Shown: positions 1 to 6,998, numbered from the stretch's first letter. The stretch: DNA of 35,444 bases from a virus (IMGVR_UViG_3300046642_000275:1-35444); one strand, 5' to 3'. Notes: generated by a model not told the origin, from the letters alone. A program made the numbers and translations.

Positions 1-30
1 ATAGCGACATCGTAGAAGGACGCAAAAGAT

Positions 31-1014
31 ATGGCTGACGACGACACGACGGAAATCTCCCGGCCTGTGCTGGTGCCGCCGCGCGGCGCGAACCCGTTCA
101 GTGCCGGCGAGATCGCGGTAAACGCCGGCGGCAACCGGGGCGTCGTGGCGGTCGAGTCGCAGCGCGCGATTGCCGAGGTTCAAGCCCGCATGATCATCGC
201 CCGCGCCAACCCGCGCGACCCGGTGCGCGCGATGGAGCTGGTGCTCAACGACTGCACGCGCCCGACGCTGGCCGACCACGCCATCTACCAGTACGCGCGC
301 GGCGGCACCGACATCCGAGGACCGTCGATCAGGCTCGCCGAGGCGATCGCGCAGCGCTGGGGCAACATCGCGAGCGGCATCAAGGAGTTGTCGCGCTCGG
401 GCGAATATTCGGAGTGCGTCGCTTACGCCTGGGATCTGGAGTCGGGCTATTACGACGAAAGGCAGTTTCAGATCAGACACTGGCGGGATACCAAAAAGGG
501 CGGCTACCTACTCACCGACGAGCGCGACATCTACGAGCTGATCGCGAATTTCGGCCAGCGCCGGAAGCGCGCGGTCCTGCTGACTGTCATCCCTGGCGAT
601 GTCACCGAGGCGGCGCTCGAACAGTGCGAGCGCACCATGCACGCCAGGGCGGACGTAACGCCCGAGGGTATCAAGAAGCTGATCGAGACGTTCGCCGAGC
701 TCGGCATCACCCAGCCACAGATCGAGGCGCGCATCCAGCGCCGGCTCGACGCGATCCGGCCCGCCCAGGTCGTCATGCTGCGGAAGATCTACACCAGCCT
801 GAAAGACGGCATGTCAGAACCCGCTGATTGGTTTGAGGCGGTCGTGCTGGCGCAGCCCGAGGCCGAGGCTCAGCCGCCGGCGCAGCAGCAGCGCCGCCAG
901 CGCCGCACCCGCGAGCCCGAGCCGCCGACGCAGGACGCGAAGACCGAGGACAGCCCGGCGCCGCAAGATCAGCCGCAGCCGGGCGCTCGCCGGCAAGTCC
1001 AGTTCGAGGTCTAG
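31..1014 (+). CDS. phage recombination-type protein, possible single-strand annealing protein
   Basis: This encodes a 327-aa soluble protein. The core (about residues 45-265) is well ordered, with a segment around residues 95-112 (GPSIRLAEAIAQRWGN) of a kind I associate with uncharacterised phage proteins next to recombination genes. The last 50 residues are a Gln/Pro/Arg/Glu-rich, probably disordered tail. The ATG follows a GAAGGA Shine-Dalgarno sequence at 15-20. It ends 4 bases before a Rad50/RecF-like ATPase gene, so the two are probably co-translated and act together on phage DNA ends. I infer a RecT/Rad52-like annealing role from this context and from general resemblance; no catalytic motif proves it. 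It could instead be a replication accessory protein. The gene starts close to the window edge, so its operon may begin further left. Confidence 0.6.
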   Translation: MADDDTTEISRPVLVPPRGANPFSAGEIAVNAGGNRGVVAVESQRAIAEVQARMIIARANPRDPVRAMELVLNDCTRPTLADHAIYQYARGGTDIRGPSIRLAEAIAQRWGNIASGIKELSRSGEYSECVAYAWDLESGYYDERQFQIRHWRDTKKGGYLLTDERDIYELIANFGQRRKRAVLLTVIPGDVTEAALEQCERTMHARADVTPEGIKKLIETFAELGITQPQIEARIQRRLDAIRPAQVVMLRKIYTSLKDGMSEPADWFEAVVLAQPEAEAQPPAQQQRRQRRTREPEPPTQDAKTEDSPAPQDQPQPGARRQVQFEV

Positions 1015-1018
1015 TCCG

Positions 1019-2698
1019 ATGACAATCGATATTGCCGTTCGCAATTTCCGCGGCTGTGCCGACGCGCGGTTGACGTGCGCCCCTATCGCGCTCGTGGGCG
1101 GAAATAACGCTGTCGGCAAGACCTCGATCGCCCAGGCGGTCGGCGCCGCGCTCTCGGGCAACACGCTCCCGGTCGCCGGCCTGCGCGCCAACGCCGCCGG
1201 CGTGCTCGTCCGCACGGGCGCCACCACGGGCACCGTCGAGGTCGGCAACACCGAGGGAAGCTGCACGGTCGAATGGCCGGCGGCGCGCGCGACGACCCAC
1301 GGTGCGCCGCCGGTGGCGAGCGCCTATGCCGTGGGGCTTGAGACGATCGTTCCCCCGATGACAGCAAAGGACCGGCTGCGCATCCTCGCCGAATACCTGC
1401 ACGCCGACCCGACGCGCGAGGATCTGTCCGCCGCGCTCGACGAGGCCGGGCTCGATCCCGAACGGGTGCTCGCGTCAATCTGGCCGCTCATCGAGCAATC
1501 GGGTTGGGATGGCGCGGTCACCGCCCGGCGCGATCGGGGCGCCGAGATCAAAGGGCAGTGGCGGCAATGCACCGGCGCCAACTATGGCAGCCGCGTCGCG
1601 GCGTCGTGGCGACCCGACCTCGGCGAGCTCGACGAGCAAGACCTTGTGACCGACCTCCACAATGCGCAGCGCGAACGCGATCGGGCGATGAGCGCGCAGG
1701 CGGTGTCCGCCGACGAGCACCGGAGGCTCGAAGACGAGGCCGAGCTCTATCAGGCCCGCCAGGATGCGCTGGGGCGCGCGTTGTCGCGGATCGACGAATA
1801 CACCGCCGTCTTTCAAAAGGCGCAGCAGGCGCGCTCTGTGCTGCCGCCAGCGGGCAAGCTGGACACGTTTCCTTGCCCGCACTGCGGCGAGTTGGTCGTC
1901 ATCAACAAGGTGTCGCTGGTAGAGACGCGATACGAGAAGCCCGACGCCGCTGCGCTCGACAGCGCCGAGCTGGGGAAGCGGCGGATGGCGATCGCCGAGA
2001 CAGACGGCAAGCTGAGCCACGCGAACGCCGATCTACAGGAAGCGCGCCGGCAAGCGACCCTGGCAGAACAAGCCGTGAGCGACTCGGAGCACGCCCGAGA
2101 ACGAATCGCTAACTGGCCGCGCGCGGTCGAGGCCGGCACAGACATCGCGACCGCCGAGGCGCAGCTCCAGCGGGCCGAGAAGCGGCTCGCCGAGTACCGC
2201 AGCAAGGTCGAGGCCGATCGGCTTCACCGGCTGGTCGAGGGCAACGAGATCGTGATCTCCATGCTCGCCGCCGATGGGTTGCGGGCGAAGAAACTCGCTC
2301 GGGTGATCGACGTGTTCAACGCCCAGGTCGGCAACCTCTGCCATGCGGCAGGCTGGCAGGGTGTGCGGATCGATGACGCCGGCAATATCGGCTACGGGGA
2401 TCGCCCCTACAACCTGCTGTCGAGCTCCGAGCAGTACCGCGTGCGCGCCGTGCTGGCGGTCGCGATGGCGCAGATCGACGGCTCGAACCTCGTCGTCCTC
2501 GACGGCGCCGACATCCTCGACGCGCCGAGCCGTGGGCAGTTGTTCGCGCTGCTCGCCGAGGTCGAGATTCCCGCACTTGTGACGATGACCGTCGCGCGCC
2601 GCGAACAGCTTCCCGACCTCGCCGCCGCTGAACTCGGGGCGTCATTCTGGCTCGCCGGCGGCGTGCTCGAACCGCTCGGCGAAAGGGTCGCGGCATAA
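1019..2698 (+). CDS. SMC/Rad50/RecF-like AAA ATPase
   Basis: This is a 559-aa ATPase of the structural-maintenance type. The Walker A motif GGNNAVGKTS is at residues 27-36, right after an N-terminal beta strand as in RecF and Rad50. The middle (about 220-420) is rich in Glu, Arg and Ala with heptad-like character, and carries a CPHC motif near residue 283 that resembles the zinc hook of Rad50. Near the C-terminus a serine-rich signature (LLSSSEQYRVRAV) precedes a Walker B strand LVVLDGADIL. I chose the ATG at 1019, four bases after the upstream stop, because the open frame before it (from 833) lies inside the preceding gene and is only Arg/Ser-rich shadow sequence. Such proteins act in double-strand-break processing or recombination. 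No SbcD-like nuclease partner is visible in the window. Confidence 0.85.
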   Translation: MTIDIAVRNFRGCADARLTCAPIALVGGNNAVGKTSIAQAVGAALSGNTLPVAGLRANAAGVLVRTGATTGTVEVGNTEGSCTVEWPAARATTHGAPPVASAYAVGLETIVPPMTAKDRLRILAEYLHADPTREDLSAALDEAGLDPERVLASIWPLIEQSGWDGAVTARRDRGAEIKGQWRQCTGANYGSRVAASWRPDLGELDEQDLVTDLHNAQRERDRAMSAQAVSADEHRRLEDEAELYQARQDALGRALSRIDEYTAVFQKAQQARSVLPPAGKLDTFPCPHCGELVVINKVSLVETRYEKPDAAALDSAELGKRRMAIAETDGKLSHANADLQEARRQATLAEQAVSDSEHARERIANWPRAVEAGTDIATAEAQLQRAEKRLAEYRSKVEADRLHRLVEGNEIVISMLAADGLRAKKLARVIDVFNAQVGNLCHAAGWQGVRIDDAGNIGYGDRPYNLLSSSEQYRVRAVLAVAMAQIDGSNLVVLDGADILDAPSRGQLFALLAEVEIPALVTMTVARREQLPDLAAAELGASFWLAGGVLEPLGERVAA

Positions 2699-2733
2699 CC
2701 GCTGGGTGATCGTGTTGACTTAGGTTTAATTTT

Positions 2734-3156
2734 ATGGAACGTCCAATGGCACACATTACCGTACCGGAAATCGCGGCCCGCATGGGCGTCTCTGCCGCCA
2801 CCGCAAAGCGACGCATTGCTGAATGGATGCTCGGAACCGGCTCCGCGCCGATGCGACCGGGCCGCGCCTATGTGCTGACCGAACAAGAATTTTCGCAAGT
2901 CATGGAGTTTACCCGATGTCGCTCAACCTCGTTGCCCCAGGCAAACGCAAGGGCAACCGCACTTGGATATTCCGAGGGCGAGTCGCCGGAAGGCTCCGCG
3001 AGATCACAACCGAGTTCGGCCCCGGTACGCCGGCGCGGGTCTTACGCCAAGCTGCGGAGCAAGCTGAACGAGAGCTTTGGGCCGAGTACGAGGCCGGTCG
3101 TGTCCCTCGATCTGGAGAAAACACGACGTTCCGCCAAGCGTCTGTGCAATACCTGA
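2734..3156 (+). CDS. small helix-turn-helix protein, excisionase-like
   Basis: The first 55 residues form a MerR/AlpA-like winged helix-turn-helix: ITVPEIAARMGVSAATAKRRI is the HTH, followed by a short wing and YVLTEQEFSQVMEF. This size and its place directly before the integrase fit an excisionase or a recombination directionality factor. The frame does not stop there: it runs 85 more codons, 241 bases into the integrase gene, giving a Ser/Arg-rich tail that looks like out-of-frame sequence. Starts at 2734 (AGG nine bases upstream) and 2746 (GGA eight bases upstream) are both possible. Function is inferred from fold and position; it could also be a transcription regulator. Confidence 0.7.
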   Translation: MERPMAHITVPEIAARMGVSAATAKRRIAEWMLGTGSAPMRPGRAYVLTEQEFSQVMEFTRCRSTSLPQANARATALGYSEGESPEGSARSQPSSAPVRRRGSYAKLRSKLNESFGPSTRPVVSLDLEKTRRSAKRLCNT

Positions 3157-3929
3157 ATCTCAAAGATCCACAGGCGCAGAACCTGCCGCTTCAGCGCAAG
3201 ATCGAGAAGCTTGTGGCCCAGCTCGGCGAGAGGACGCTCGCCAGCATCGGCGCGCAGGACATCATCAACCTCGCCAATCAGCTTTATGCCCACACGACGC
3301 TGAGCAGCCGCAACGACGCGGTGATCATCCCGGCGGCGGCGGTCCTCCACTACGCCGCCCGGAACGGCTGGTGTCAGTGGCTCAAGATTTCGCAATTCGC
3401 CAGGAAGAAGCCCGAGACTCGATCTGTGTCGGATGCGGTCGCCGAGACGCTGATCAACTCGCAGCCGATGGGCAGCTTCGAGCGGCTGTTCCTGCTCTGG
3501 ATATTCCGTCAGGGAAACCGCGTCACCGAGGCGCTGGGTGTCCGCTGGGAAAAGGTCGACCTGCCACGGCGAACCGTCGAGCTATGGGTCCAGAAACGGC
3601 AGGAATGGCGCAACAAGCCGCTGCACGACGAAGTGTTCGAGGCGCTGGCGGCGATCCCGCTGGCCGAGCGCGGCGAGTACGTCTTCCCGTGGCGGAAGCG
3701 CAACCATGTCTATGCGTGGCTCATGCCCTACGCGAAGCGGCTGGGTGTCCGGTTCACGCCGCACATGGCGCGGCATACCGTGGGCCGCTGGCTCAACGCC
3801 GAGGGCAACGGGCTGCGGACCATCATGGAGGTGATGGACCACCTCGACCCCCGGTCGAGCGTCCGTTACCAGAGCGTCGACGAGGCCACCGTGCGCAACG
3901 CGCTCGCGGGGCTGGGTAAGAGACGATGA
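2916..3929 (+). CDS. int: tyrosine site-specific integrase
   Basis: This 337-aa protein is a tyrosine recombinase that would integrate and excise the phage genome. An Arg-rich N-terminal arm-binding segment (about 1-60) and a SAM-like core-binding domain (about 70-165) precede the catalytic domain. The catalytic residues visible are Arg202 (GNRVTEAL), Lys227, His283 and Arg286 (HMARH), His309 (MDHLDP) and the nucleophile Tyr318 (VRYQ). Length and residue order are normal for the family, so it is probably active. The ATG at 2916 is preferred over 2823 because the recognisable family sequence starts at MSLNLVAPGK and the longer frame lies inside the HTH gene. Its stop overlaps the next start (ATGA). 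Confidence 0.95.
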   Translation: MSLNLVAPGKRKGNRTWIFRGRVAGRLREITTEFGPGTPARVLRQAAEQAERELWAEYEAGRVPRSGENTTFRQASVQYLNLKDPQAQNLPLQRKIEKLVAQLGERTLASIGAQDIINLANQLYAHTTLSSRNDAVIIPAAAVLHYAARNGWCQWLKISQFARKKPETRSVSDAVAETLINSQPMGSFERLFLLWIFRQGNRVTEALGVRWEKVDLPRRTVELWVQKRQEWRNKPLHDEVFEALAAIPLAERGEYVFPWRKRNHVYAWLMPYAKRLGVRFTPHMARHTVGRWLNAEGNGLRTIMEVMDHLDPRSSVRYQSVDEATVRNALAGLGKRR

Positions 3930-4138
3930 GGAAGAAGACCAAGCAGCCCAAGCCCTGCGACGGCGTCAAACGCAGCGACTGCCGGTTTACCGAGGCCGAG
4001 TATGTGCGCTCCAACCGGGCACCGCTCCGACACCCCCGCCCGCCGACAGAGGCCGAGCTGCGCGACAGATACCGCCGCCACGTCGCCGAGGGCGACATTC
4101 CTCCCACCTGCCCGCAATGCGGCTGGGCGCACCCATGA
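3926..4138 (+). CDS. small basic protein with a C-terminal CxxC
   Basis: This is a 70-aa, strongly basic protein (Lys/Arg-rich N-terminus, then TEAELRDRYRRHVAEG) ending in PPTCPQCGWAHP. The CPQC pair could hold half of a zinc site. It overlaps the integrase stop by four bases (ATGA) and the next gene by four bases, which supports translation by coupling. I do not recognise the family. A DNA-binding or regulatory role is possible from the charge but not shown. Confidence 0.6.
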   Translation: MRKKTKQPKPCDGVKRSDCRFTEAEYVRSNRAPLRHPRPPTEAELRDRYRRHVAEGDIPPTCPQCGWAHP

Positions 4139-4422
4139 GCGGCCCTGGCTACTGGATGGACGAAACGAGCGGTGTCCTGCGCCCCGCTGTGAGGACCTAT
4201 CTCCGACACGATGACCCACTCACCGAGGCGCATGTCGCTGCGCTACGCGCCTACCTGCGGCAATGGATCGTCTCGCCGGTCTGGGATCAAAACCCGCACG
4301 CCACCGAAACCGATGGGGAAATGCTCGCCGAGCTTCGGCACGGCGTCGACCGGCTGCATACCCGGGAAGCGATCGATTTGTGGCTCTACGAAGCGGACGC
4401 CCTCGGGATTGACCCGTTATGA
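4135..4422 (+). CDS. hypothetical protein of the integrase operon
   Basis: A 95-aa protein of mixed composition with a predicted helical middle (LTEAHVAALRAYLRQWIVSPVWD) and an acidic C-terminus. The start at 4135 overlaps the preceding stop (ATGA), so I prefer it to the upstream ATG at 4117. The sequence YLRQWIVSPVWDQNP reminds me of small uncharacterised phage proteins. No domain, signal or membrane segment is visible and I cannot name a function. Confidence 0.6.
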   Translation: MSGPGYWMDETSGVLRPAVRTYLRHDDPLTEAHVAALRAYLRQWIVSPVWDQNPHATETDGEMLAELRHGVDRLHTREAIDLWLYEADALGIDPL

Positions 4423-4709
4423 GAACTGTGGGGAAGCTGTGGGGAGACTTCGCCGAAAGTCGGGTAAATCAAGTGCTTAACGGGCACCGGAACTTATTTG
4501 TTGAAATTGTCGATACCCGCGCAGGACACTGGCGGCAACCCTCGGAAACGGCAAAAGATATTAGGTCGGTCAATCACTTAATGCCACCCATCGTATCGCT
4601 CAGAACAGAACGAATCGCCACCGAAAACCGCGAACGCGCGCGGAACATTCCCCACAACTGTGGGGAGGCTGTGGGGAACCGTTCCGCAATGGTTCGCGAG
4701 GTCCGCTGA
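4419..4709 (+). CDS. possible small ORF across the repeat region
   Basis: This 96-codon frame starts with an ATGA overlap to the previous gene and ends in the stem of a hairpin. Both ends of the frame are built from the same 22-bp repeat (encoding TVGKLWG and NCGEAVG), and the base composition drops to a lower GC content than the neighbours. This suggests the stretch may be a DNA site (attachment or control region) that is open by chance. No domain is recognisable. Confidence 0.3.
   Translation: MRTVGKLWGDFAESRVNQVLNGHRNLFVEIVDTRAGHWRQPSETAKDIRSVNHLMPPIVSLRTERIATENRERARNIPHNCGEAVGNRSAMVREVR
4424..4445 (+). repeat. 22-bp repeat, copy 1 (two CTGTGGGGA units 11 bp apart)
   Basis: The sequence reads AACTGTGGGGAAGCTGTGGG followed by GA. 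It contains the 9-mer CTGTGGGGA at 4426 and 4437, spaced by 11 bp, close to one helical turn. A second copy with one mismatch lies at 4656-4677. The position just downstream of the integrase operon suggests protein-binding sites such as integrase/excisionase arm sites or replication iterons; this is inference. Confidence 0.7.
4656..4677 (+). repeat. 22-bp repeat, copy 2, with an adjoining palindrome
   Basis: This copy differs from 4424-4445 at one base. Its units CTGTGGGGA are at 4658 and 4669. Its left part also forms a perfect inverted repeat CCCCACAACTGTGGGG (4650-4665), so the first unit exists in both orientations. Confidence 0.7.
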
Positions 4710-4730
4710 TGGCACCGAGCAGCGGATTTT
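4702..4730 (+). terminator. candidate intrinsic terminator of the plus-strand operon
   Basis: A six-base stem, TCCGCT (4702-4707) with AGCGGA (4721-4726), is followed directly by TTTT. It overlaps the stop codon of the last plus-strand ORF and lies between two converging operons, where a terminator is expected. The stem is short, so strength is uncertain. Confidence 0.45.
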
Positions 4731-4762
4731 CAGAAGTAGCTGATGCAGCCAATTTCAATGGG

Positions 4763-4978
4763 TTAGCCGGAGACGGTTGGCAAAAAATACCCGCCGTTTC
4801 CTCTAGCGGTCCGGTATCGGCTGAGCAATTCGAGGTAAGCCATCGCATAGCGAGGCACCGCAAGTTCGCCTTGCACCCAGCGATTGACCGTGTTGGTGGC
4901 AACGCCAAGCACACGGCCAAACGCCGCCTGCGACAGTTCAGCCTGTCGCAAGGCGGCGCGCAACTCTTGGCCGCTCAT
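4763..4978 (-). CDS. Cro/CI-type helix-turn-helix regulator
   Basis: A 71-aa protein that is almost entirely one XRE-family helix-turn-helix: ELRAALRQAELSQAAFGRVLG is helices 1-2 and VATNTVNRWVQGELAVPRYA contains the recognition helix. The size fits a Cro-like repressor without an oligomerisation or RecA-cleavage domain. It is the last of three minus-strand genes, its start abutting the stop of the previous one, and it converges on the integrase operon. It is the only lysogeny-type repressor candidate here, but the true CI may lie outside the window. Confidence 0.85.
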   Translation of the reverse strand: MSGQELRAALRQAELSQAAFGRVLGVATNTVNRWVQGELAVPRYAMAYLELLSRYRTARGNGGYFLPTVSG

Positions 4979-5179
4979 CTAGTTTTTGGACGCCGCCGCA
5001 ATCTCGTCGCCCCCGAACCGGATCAGTGCCTCAATCTTGTCGCAGCCAAACTCACGCAGCTTCAGAGGGGGGTAACCGGGAACCTCACGACCGAAATTTT
5101 TCAACAGGTAAAACTTCTTCCGACCGTCATTTGGCAAGGCACACAGGGCCTCAAAATCCAACGTCGCGTAATTAATCAT
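4979..5179 (-). CDS. hypothetical protein in the regulator operon
   Basis: A 66-aa protein with no membrane segment and mixed charge (DFEALCALPNDGRKKFYLLKNF). It sits tightly between two small genes in a three-gene operon, with 3-base and 0-base gaps, which supports it as real. I do not recognise the family. Its place beside a Cro-like regulator suggests a regulatory or early accessory role. Confidence 0.6.
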   Translation of the reverse strand: MINYATLDFEALCALPNDGRKKFYLLKNFGREVPGYPPLKLREFGCDKIEALIRFGGDEIAAASKN

Positions 5180-5182
5180 CGC

Positions 5183-5374
5183 TCAACCCTCCACCTTTTC
5201 GACCATATCCACGGTGACCGTCTGCATCGGCCAGATACCCGTGCGAAGCTCCAGCGCGGAGATATCAACGCGACCCTTTTCTTCGTCATTACGGGCAATC
5301 CAGGTGTACTCGTCATCACCCTTGTCCTGCCACTGCGGGCGGATTTTGACGATGTCGCCCTTCAGGATAGTCAT
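5183..5374 (-). CDS. small SH3/KOW-like hypothetical protein
   Basis: A 63-aa protein with a beta-rich pattern: GDIVKIRPQWQDKGDDEYTW looks like an SH3-type barrel start, ending VTVDMVEKVEG. I chose the ATG at 5374, with GGAG eight bases upstream. A longer frame reaches 5425, but that start would lie upstream of the -10 box of the operon promoter and would not be transcribed from it. It is the first gene of the regulator operon. The function is unknown; I have seen similar small proteins in phage early regions. Confidence 0.65.
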   Translation of the reverse strand: MTILKGDIVKIRPQWQDKGDDEYTWIARNDEEKGRVDISALELRTGIWPMQTVTVDMVEKVEG

Positions 5375-5407
5375 TTCAGAAACTCCACAAGCCGTGTTGA
5401 TGACGTA

Positions 5408-5436
5408 GATATAGATACACGCCACGTAGATGTCAA
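5408..5436 (-). promoter_or_regulatory. sigma70-type promoter of the regulator operon
   Basis: On the minus strand TTGACA (5436-5431) is a perfect -35 box, followed after 17 bases by TATATC (5413-5408) as -10. Transcription should begin near 5400, just upstream of the 63-aa gene. The same stretch holds two ACGTAGAT copies and inverted GTTGA/TCAAC ends, which could serve as operator half-sites shared with the divergent methyltransferase gene. Confidence 0.65.
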
Positions 5437-5469
5437 CGCCAATCGTACACGCAGCGTGGAATTATCGTG

Positions 5470-6345
5470 ATGTGCCGCCGCCCGTTGGCGATCGACCTCT
5501 ATTGCGGGCTTGGGGGCTGGACGGAAGGCCTGCTGGCCGAGGGCTACGATGTCGTCGGCTTCGACATCGAGCGGCACGAGTACGGCGCGCATCGCTATCC
5601 GGCGCAGCTTGTCGTGCAGGACGTGCTGACGCTGCACGGCTCGCAGTTCCGCGACGCCGCGCTGATCGTCGCCTCGCCGCCGTGCCAGGCCTACAGCTAC
5701 CGGGCGATGCCGTGGAAGCGGGCGAAGGCGCTGCCGCCGCCCGACAACACGCTGTTCGAGGCGTGCTTCCGCATCCAGCGCGAGGCCAGCGAGGCCGCGG
5801 GGCGGCACATTCCGCTGGTGGTCGAGAACGTGAGAGGCGCGCAGCCGTGGGTCGGACGCGCCCGCTGGAACTTCGGCTCGTTCTATTTGTGGGGCGATGT
5901 GCCCGCGCTGATGCCGATGATCTCTCCCCGAGCCATTCTCAAACCGCAGTCCACCGAACGGCGACACGGTACAGGTTCTTGGTTCGCCATCGATATGAAG
6001 TCGGCGCGAGCGGGGATCACAAAGCCTGCGGACATCACGGGCACGAAATCCAGGGTTCCCGCTACCGGCAAGCGGTGGGATGAACGAGTAGCCGAGACGG
6101 ACGAACACGCCGCCGCCTTTCACTACAAGCTCCCCGGCTTCCGCTTCGACGGCAGCGGGCGCTCGTTCCAATCGGCCTCGGTCGAGGGGACGAAGAACGG
6201 CAACGACTGGTTCGGCTCGGGCGCGGATTGCTCCGAGCAACGCCGACACTTCTCGACATCGCCCGCGCGCAAGCAAGCCAGCGCGATGATCGCCAAGATA
6301 CCGCTGCCGCTGGCCCGCCACATTGCCCGCGTGTACGCGCCATGA
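5470..6345 (+). CDS. DNA (cytosine-5) methyltransferase
   Basis: This 291-aa enzyme would transfer a methyl group from S-adenosylmethionine to cytosine C5 in a DNA target. Motif I DLYCGLGG (9-16) binds the cofactor, ASPPCQ (68-73) carries the catalytic Cys72, and ENV (119-121) is motif VI. The classical QxRxR motif VIII and a GNAVP motif X are not obvious; the end IAKIPLPLARHIARVY stands in for the latter. It is thus a short, divergent phage-type enzyme. No restriction endonuclease is adjacent, so it is probably an orphan enzyme protecting phage DNA or modulating expression. A GTG three bases upstream (5467) is an alternative start. It is divergent from the regulator operon. Confidence 0.92.
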   Translation: MCRRPLAIDLYCGLGGWTEGLLAEGYDVVGFDIERHEYGAHRYPAQLVVQDVLTLHGSQFRDAALIVASPPCQAYSYRAMPWKRAKALPPPDNTLFEACFRIQREASEAAGRHIPLVVENVRGAQPWVGRARWNFGSFYLWGDVPALMPMISPRAILKPQSTERRHGTGSWFAIDMKSARAGITKPADITGTKSRVPATGKRWDERVAETDEHAAAFHYKLPGFRFDGSGRSFQSASVEGTKNGNDWFGSGADCSEQRRHFSTSPARKQASAMIAKIPLPLARHIARVYAP

Positions 6346-6406
6346 CCGCCGCCCGGCAAAGCCCCGGCGCCGCTTGCCACAGCCGCCCCTTGTTCCTGCG
6401 ACAAAT

Positions 6407-6436
6407 TGGGTTATCGCGCTTAACGACCTTTAATAA
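6407..6436 (+). promoter_or_regulatory. possible promoter for the 63-aa membrane peptide
   Basis: The stretch 6400-6455 is strikingly AT-rich for this genome. TTGGGT (6407-6412) and TAATAA (6431-6436) with an 18-base spacer could act as -35 and -10. A second AT-rich stretch, TTATATAAAA, follows at 6445. The match is modest. Confidence 0.35.
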
Positions 6437-6459
6437 TTTATCGATTATATAAAAGCGCG

Positions 6460-6487
6460 ACGCCGCCTTGCTGGAAACAGGGCGGCG
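6460..6487. other. GC-rich hairpin upstream of the membrane peptide
   Basis: CGCCGCC (6460-6466) pairs with GGCGGCG (6481-6487) around a 14-base loop. It sits 36 bases before the ATG at 6524 and could structure that leader. Read on the minus strand it is followed by CGCGCTTTTATA, so it could also serve as a backup terminator for the late operon behind the main one. Confidence 0.45.
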
Positions 6488-6523
6488 CCACTTTCCACCC
6501 CGATCGCGTTGGAGGCGACCGAG

Positions 6524-6715
6524 ATGAACAGCATCAATAATACGACTAAACGCACGCCAAAGGGCGAAAGACGCACCCGGCAGAGTTGGGCGCGGTTTTT
6601 TATGCTCGCCGCGTTCTGCGCGGCGGCGGTGCTTTCGATCAACTGCAATCCGATTATCTGCGATTCCAATTTAGCCGTCGGCGTCGCTGCGGCACGCGCC
6701 GATACCGCGCGGTAG
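6524..6715 (+). CDS. small single-pass membrane peptide
   Basis: A 63-aa protein with a basic N-terminus (TTKRTPKGERRTRQSWAR) and one hydrophobic segment at about residues 26-43 (FFMLAAFCAAAVLSIN), then a short tail with two cysteines. The ATG at 6524 has a good GGAGG at 6511-6515; the frame also opens at a TTG at 6509 that I reject. It stands alone between the methyltransferase and the end of the late operon, with its own AT-rich upstream region, as lysogenic-conversion or moron genes often do. The family is not recognised. Confidence 0.55.
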   Translation: MNSINNTTKRTPKGERRTRQSWARFFMLAAFCAAAVLSINCNPIICDSNLAVGVAAARADTAR

Positions 6716-6726
6716 CTATCAAGTTT

Positions 6727-6764
6727 AAAAAAAACCCTCGGCGCCGATTTGGAAACGCCGAGGG
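6727..6764 (-). terminator. strong intrinsic terminator of the late operon
   Basis: A perfect nine-base stem, CCCTCGGCG (6735-6743) with CGCCGAGGG (6756-6764), has a 12-base loop. On the minus strand it is followed by eight T (complement of the A run 6727-6734). It lies about 80 bases after the last minus-strand gene, so it ends the 28-kb late transcript. Confidence 0.9.
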
Positions 6765-6842
6765 CGAAGAACGTAGGGAGGTACGATTCATCAACCGCCG
6801 CCACTTTAACCGAAGCCCGACCCGCTTGTCAGCAAGGCCGGC

Positions 6843-6998
6843 TTAGACCAGCCCGAGCAGCAGCAGCACCAGCAGGATCACGAGGACGACGCCGAGCGCG
6901 CTGCTCGGGTAATAGCCCCAGCCCCGGCTGTACGGGTACGCCGGGAAGGCGCCGACCAGCAGCACGACCAGCAAGACGATGAGGACCGGGGTCAGCAT
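6843..6998 (-). CDS. DUF3309 small membrane protein
   Basis: A 51-aa protein with two hydrophobic helices (residues 4-16, LIVLLVVLLVG, and 35-50, GVVLVILLVLLLLG) joined by the loop AYPYSRGWGYYPSS. The SRGWGYYPS loop between two Leu/Val-rich helices is what I know of the DUF3309 family, which is common in Proteobacteria. It starts five bases after the endolysin stop and is the last gene before the terminator. DUF3309 has no proven function. Two-helix size and position next to the endolysin make it a candidate holin or antiholin here, which is inference. Confidence 0.8.
   Translation of the reverse strand: MLTPVLIVLLVVLLVGAFPAYPYSRGWGYYPSSALGVVLVILLVLLLLGLV

Noticed and set aside
4709-5470. 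Plus-strand frame of 253 codons across the regulator operon
   Set aside because: The opposite strand holds three tightly packed small genes with a promoter and a clear helix-turn-helix. The plus frame has no domain and runs through that promoter.
6420-6433. CtrA-like site TTAA-N6-TTAA upstream of the membrane peptide
   Set aside because: The CtrA consensus has a 7-base spacer; this has six, and the surrounding stretch is AT-rich enough for a chance match.
6445-6804. Minus-strand frame of 119 codons at the end of the late operon
   Set aside because: It crosses the strong terminator hairpin and the opposite membrane peptide gene, and has no family features.
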